Made by a program: the position numbers and the translations under genes | Notes under the pieces: model-generated | The model's input: the letters and a program-made list of their open reading frames with translations, nothing else | What the model was told of the DNA's origin: nothing | The model's database searches: none | Origin: Tolypeutes matacus | Lineage: Eukaryota > Chordata > Mammalia > Cingulata > Chlamyphoridae | Length of the DNA stretch: 64,000 bases | Direction of reading: 5' to 3' | Assembly (NCBI GenBank): GCA_026826555.1 | Contig: JAKSZT010053836.1 | Coordinates: 8,965,240 to 9,029,239, forward strand | Shown: piece after piece, positions 60,681 to 64,000 of the stretch | Layout: each line of letters starts with the position of its first letter | Position numbering within the stretch: the stretch's first letter is position 1

Positions 60681-62667
60681 AGCCTCGTGATGGCTCTTGT
60701 ACTGCACTGCCTCTGGCATACGGCACATTTTATACTTTAACCCACATATGGCCAAGAGTATACCTACTGCTCTCACAGAACTGCCATTTCCAATAACTCT
60801 CCACATTCCCTCTGAAGGGAATTCACCCTGAAGGGATTCAGAAGGCTCCTCAACTGAGGCACAGAATGATTTTTTTAAAATTGCATTAAGTACCAACCTG
60901 AACTACAGAAAGCTCTGGAATATGTCTGATTAGTCTGTGTTGAACAGTTGTTGTTTTTTTAATCCAGGTAAAAAAAAAAAAGGCAGCCACTGACCAAATT
61001 AGACTTAAAAAAAAAAAAAAAATTGCTTTGCCTTTGCTTTACAAACATCCAAAAATTGATTGTGTCCTTGTGTACTAAAATATGATTCCAGTATATTTCT
61101 GATCTATATAAATTTACCATGCAATCCAGGAGCACTTTTCAGTCTCAGATATATCTATATTTCAGGAAAGGGTGCTAAGTAGATTCTAACGAACAAAACG
61201 AGCCAATTTTGTGAATGTTCCAACTATTCTTTTCCCAGAATTCTTCTCCTTAATAACCTATAAATTTTAGTCAGGAGAATCATTCTTCAGTGTCTTGAGC
61301 AGTAAAACTCTTGCTAAAAATCGATAGTCTGCCTACTTTTAAGACTTCAACGTGTTGTTAGGCAGTAGAGGTCTTTCTTTATAAAACTCCATAATGACTT
61401 TAAAAAGATTTGATTCTAGAAATCAGAATTCTCACACTAATAGGCCTTCATTTAAGAAGGCTCTTATAGCTGAGAACAGACTACCAAATGGGTTAGATTT
61501 TTCAATTTTATACCTTAGTCCATAACTGCTAATTTCTCAGTGGAACAGTCAGATAATATACTACCAGAGATTACTGAAACCTCTAGTCACAGTTCTGAAT
61601 TATTAATTTAAAAGGTTATGCACCAGTGCTAATATAAATTATCTTTAAAAACTATCTATATGGGAAACATTTTAATAAGATTTAAAACATTTTTCTCCCT
61701 CAATGTTGAAAGCAAAATACAATATAAAATGACTCTAGGTGAACTATGGATTTATCGTATTTTTTCCAAAAGATTTGCACGGCTATCCCCTATAACTGAT
61801 GTAAAAGCCCAAGCCTGAGCCCTGCCTGCAAATTCACTGTCCTAATCAATTTAAGGTGGCAGGTGCAAGCTCTCTCCCTCTATCCTAGGACTCTAAAGGA
61901 AGCCCCACTCATGCATGCCCCGTGTTAGGGCCTCTTTCTTTCACAACCTGCGAGGAAACCTGTACACGGCATTCAAGCTTCACCTGAGCACATCATGTGG
62001 GAAGAGGCAGGATACAGTCAGGCCCCGAGGGAAGTAAATAAAATACCAGCACTGCTGCAGCCTGCAGAAATGTCAGCTTTCCTCCAGGTTAATAGCGTTT
62101 GTTCTGTGCCGGGTGCGGAATGTGTACTGGGCTTTATCCTCAATGTGAAGCCATATCCTTGGGAGAGAGGATGACTTGGAGGAAATATGTGGCTTCTTAG
62201 CTGTATAACTACGTGCCAGCTCCAAAAGATGGCTTGACATTTATCAAGAAGCCTGAGCAAGCTGGAGCCCAGCAGGTTGCCTTCCGCCAAGGACAGAAGA
62301 AGAAAAAAACGCAATGTTAGATTACCATGCATAGATCATTAAAAGGCGAGATTAATGCTGGCTGATTTTATGCTCCTCACAGTCCTCGCCTGGGAACCGC
62401 ATCCAGAATTTCCTTGCTAGCTTTGTTTTGTGAGCTAAATTAGAAACTTCAGAAAAAATGGGTAAAGGAGTGGCCCAGACCTCTACCAGCCTCAGGGCAC
62501 CTTTGCTGTGGCATTGTCCTACCAGGGGGAACTGTTTACCTATTGCCCCTCACAACAGGGCTCCATTACCAGACTTATAAAATGTAAATGTCAGTGTGGT
62601 AATAAAAGGAAACAAAGAATTGAGTTGCCCTGCTTTTCAAATTCAGGAGGAAATGAAATCTACTTGG

Positions 62668-62700
<33 letters not shown>

Positions 62701-63030
62701 AATGTCCATTGCCTTATTTTCCAAAGGGACCTGCTCATTTCAACTCTGCAGGGCCTAAGTATTAAGTCAAAAAGCAGACCCGCATGTGACATGGAGTCCC
62801 CATCTGGCTACCAAATGACCTTCCTTTAGTTTTTTCCTAAGTGGATGTTTTAAAACATAGGCGTGACTAATGTCTGATGTAGGCAGACTGTTTCTACCAC
62901 AAATAACCCAGCAAGTGCAGTTATTTATTTATTTTTTTAATAAAAATAAGAACAAAATCTTTTAATTTATAAGCGGACAGAATATTGTCACCTGTTTGTT
63001 TGTTTTTACAGCCCAAGAATTTTAAAGCAT
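60681..63030. other. Single-copy intron
   Basis: No gene. A-runs lie near 60970 and 61007-61021, and a T-run at 62677-62700. The part 61990-62640 is repeat-poor. Confidence 0.45.
62677..62700. repeat. Poly-T tract
   Basis: About 24 consecutive T residues without an attached SINE body. Confidence 0.93.
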
Positions 63031-63780
63031 GTCAATCTGTAAATATTTACTAATAACCTACTACGTACCAATGCTTAAGGTTAGATTTAGAGCTAGAAAT
63101 AAAAAAGTATGTGACATACTTAGGCATCAAGGAGTCTGGACAGAAGTGCCTACCTGGAGAATACTGTAGGATTCTAAAAGGGATTCATTCATTCCTTCTT
63201 CCCTCCTTCCCTCCTTTCTTCCTCCCTCCCACCCTCCCACCCTTCCTTCCTTTTCCTTCCTTTCCTTTCCCTCTGTCCCTCCCTCCCTTACTTCCTTCCC
63301 TTCCTATCTTCTTTTCCTACCTTCCTTTTCCTTCCTTTCACCCACCCACCCATCCATCTATCAATCCTCACAACCAACCACTAATGCTGGGCCTACCATA
63401 GGCCAGGTACCAAAGACACATAGAAAAGACTCAATGCCGGCTTCATGAAGTTAACTTCCACTAGACAAATAGGAGACTGCCACGCAGTATGGTGCTAGGT
63501 CTTGAAGGGCAAACTGGCATTCACTAGGGAACCTAGGTGGAGAGAGACCAATGAGCACAGGCAAAAACACAGAGGCTGGAATATGTCTGGCTTGTTGGGG
63601 AAGGGTAAGAAATCAATCATATGTAGAATATACAAGGCACAACAGAAGATAAGGCTGGAAAGAAAAGTGCTGGCCTAACTATGAAGAATATTGTAGGCTC
63701 TGATGAGAAATATAGGCTTCCTCCTCAATGAAGAGTCATTGAGGGTTCTCAAAACAGACAATTAAAAGAGCACATCTATG
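63031..63780 (+). mobile_element. L2 LINE fragment, interrupted by the polypyrimidine tract
   Basis: TAAATATTTACTAATAACCT begins it. CTAATGCTGGGCCTACCATA, GAAGTTAACTTCCACTAGAC, AAGAATATTGTAGGCTCTGA and AAGAGTCATTGAGGGTTCTC continue it in L2 order. Confidence 0.65.
63188..63345. repeat. Long polypyrimidine (CCTT)n tract
   Basis: About 150 bases that are nearly all C or T on plus, made of CCTTCCTT/CCCTCC units. It interrupts an L2. Confidence 0.93.
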
Positions 63781-63795
63781 TTTTATGAGGGTGGC

Positions 63796-64000
63796 TGTAT
63801 TCATTTCCCAGCTGCTAAAACAGATAGCACACAATGGGTTGGCTTAAACACAGAAATTTATCGGTTCATGATTTCAGAGGATAATAGACTTACTTCCTCC
63901 CAGGGTTGGTTTCTTCTGGCTGGCCTGCTGTCTTGGGGTTCCTTGGGTTTTCTGTTACATGGCGGTGATTTCTTTTTTCTCTTTTCTCTTTTGAGTTCTG
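63796..64000 (-). mobile_element. MaLR-like LTR, truncated by the window end
   Basis: On plus it reads TGTATTCATTTCCCAGCTGC, GGTTGGCTTAAACACAGAAA, GGGTTGGTTTCTTCTGGCTG and TACATGGCGG, which is the reverse complement of a MaLR LTR 3' part and resembles the tail of the LTR at 33926-34403. Confidence 0.75.

Larger units (their letters stand above)
16711..64000 (-). other. GFRA1: GFRA1 intron upstream of the exon (partial)
   Basis: This side lies 5' of the exon on the sense strand. In other mammals a 15-nt alternative exon (residues Asp-Val-Phe-Gln-Gln) precedes this exon and separates the a and b isoforms. I scanned for its complement next to splice sites and did not find a convincing match, so the intron probably extends beyond the window. 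It holds many interspersed repeats and several repeat-poor blocks, listed separately. Confidence 0.88.

Noticed and set aside
16711..64000. 15-nt alternative GFRA1 exon (Asp-Val-Phe-Gln-Gln)
   Set aside because: I searched for its complement beside AG/GT signals and found no convincing candidate. Short CTGCTGGA matches at 45242 and 48475 lack the right continuation.
1..64000. Prokaryotic or viral gene system
   Set aside because: Spliced vertebrate exon, SINEs, L1, L2, MIR and MaLR elements show a mammalian intron throughout. No operon-like coding exists.

Overview
This window is mammalian genomic DNA, almost all of it intron. Its only protein-coding content that I can support is one internal exon on the minus strand, 16374-16710 (337 nt). 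It encodes most of domain 2, and the start of domain 3, of GDNF family receptor alpha-1 (GFRA1), the GPI-anchored co-receptor that presents GDNF to RET. The exon has a textbook acceptor and donor and an intact reading frame. Everything from 16711 to 64000 is the upstream (5') intron, and everything from 1 to 16373 is the downstream (3') intron. No neighbouring GFRA1 exon is visible.

The host is most likely a xenarthran, probably an armadillo. Two tRNA-derived SINEs (19189-19377 and 31007-31215) look like the DAS family of armadillo. Several LTRs have MaLR architecture but diverge from the primate forms. A LINE-1 with 400-bp 5'UTR monomers (3150-7497) and a repeat family with two homologous copies (37270-38050 and 59300-60560) do not match common human families that I know. 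The exon itself is very close to other mammalian GFRA1 orthologues. The species call is an inference from repeats.

Layout: 1-3149 holds a hAT-type DNA transposon, a MIR and plain intron. 3150-7497 is an internally deleted LINE-1. 7498-11180 is intron with an ATGG microsatellite, a moderately CpG-rich patch with a CTCF-like motif, and a candidate conserved element. 11181-16373 is intron ending in a complete solitary LTR (15138-15739, 5-bp target duplication). 16374-16710 is the GFRA1 exon, with similar ~150-bp sequences on either side of it (14978-15135 and 16731-16879). 16880-22292 carries a SINE and an old L1M. 22293-35756 is mostly repeat-poor, with a tight CpG cluster and a long AT-rich candidate conserved block. 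35757-43310 is repeat-dense (MIR, unclassified elements, L2, L1M). 43311-59290 is mostly single-copy, with candidate conserved blocks and a complete MaLR LTR at 46972-47385. 59291-64000 ends in the second unclassified element, an L2, a long polypyrimidine tract and a truncated LTR.

I found no operon, CRISPR, phage, RNA gene or new gene system. The observations most worth checking are the exon-flanking direct repeat, a perfect 110-bp duplication inside the decayed L1, the tandem architecture of that L1's two UTRs, and the isolated CpG clusters inside the intron.
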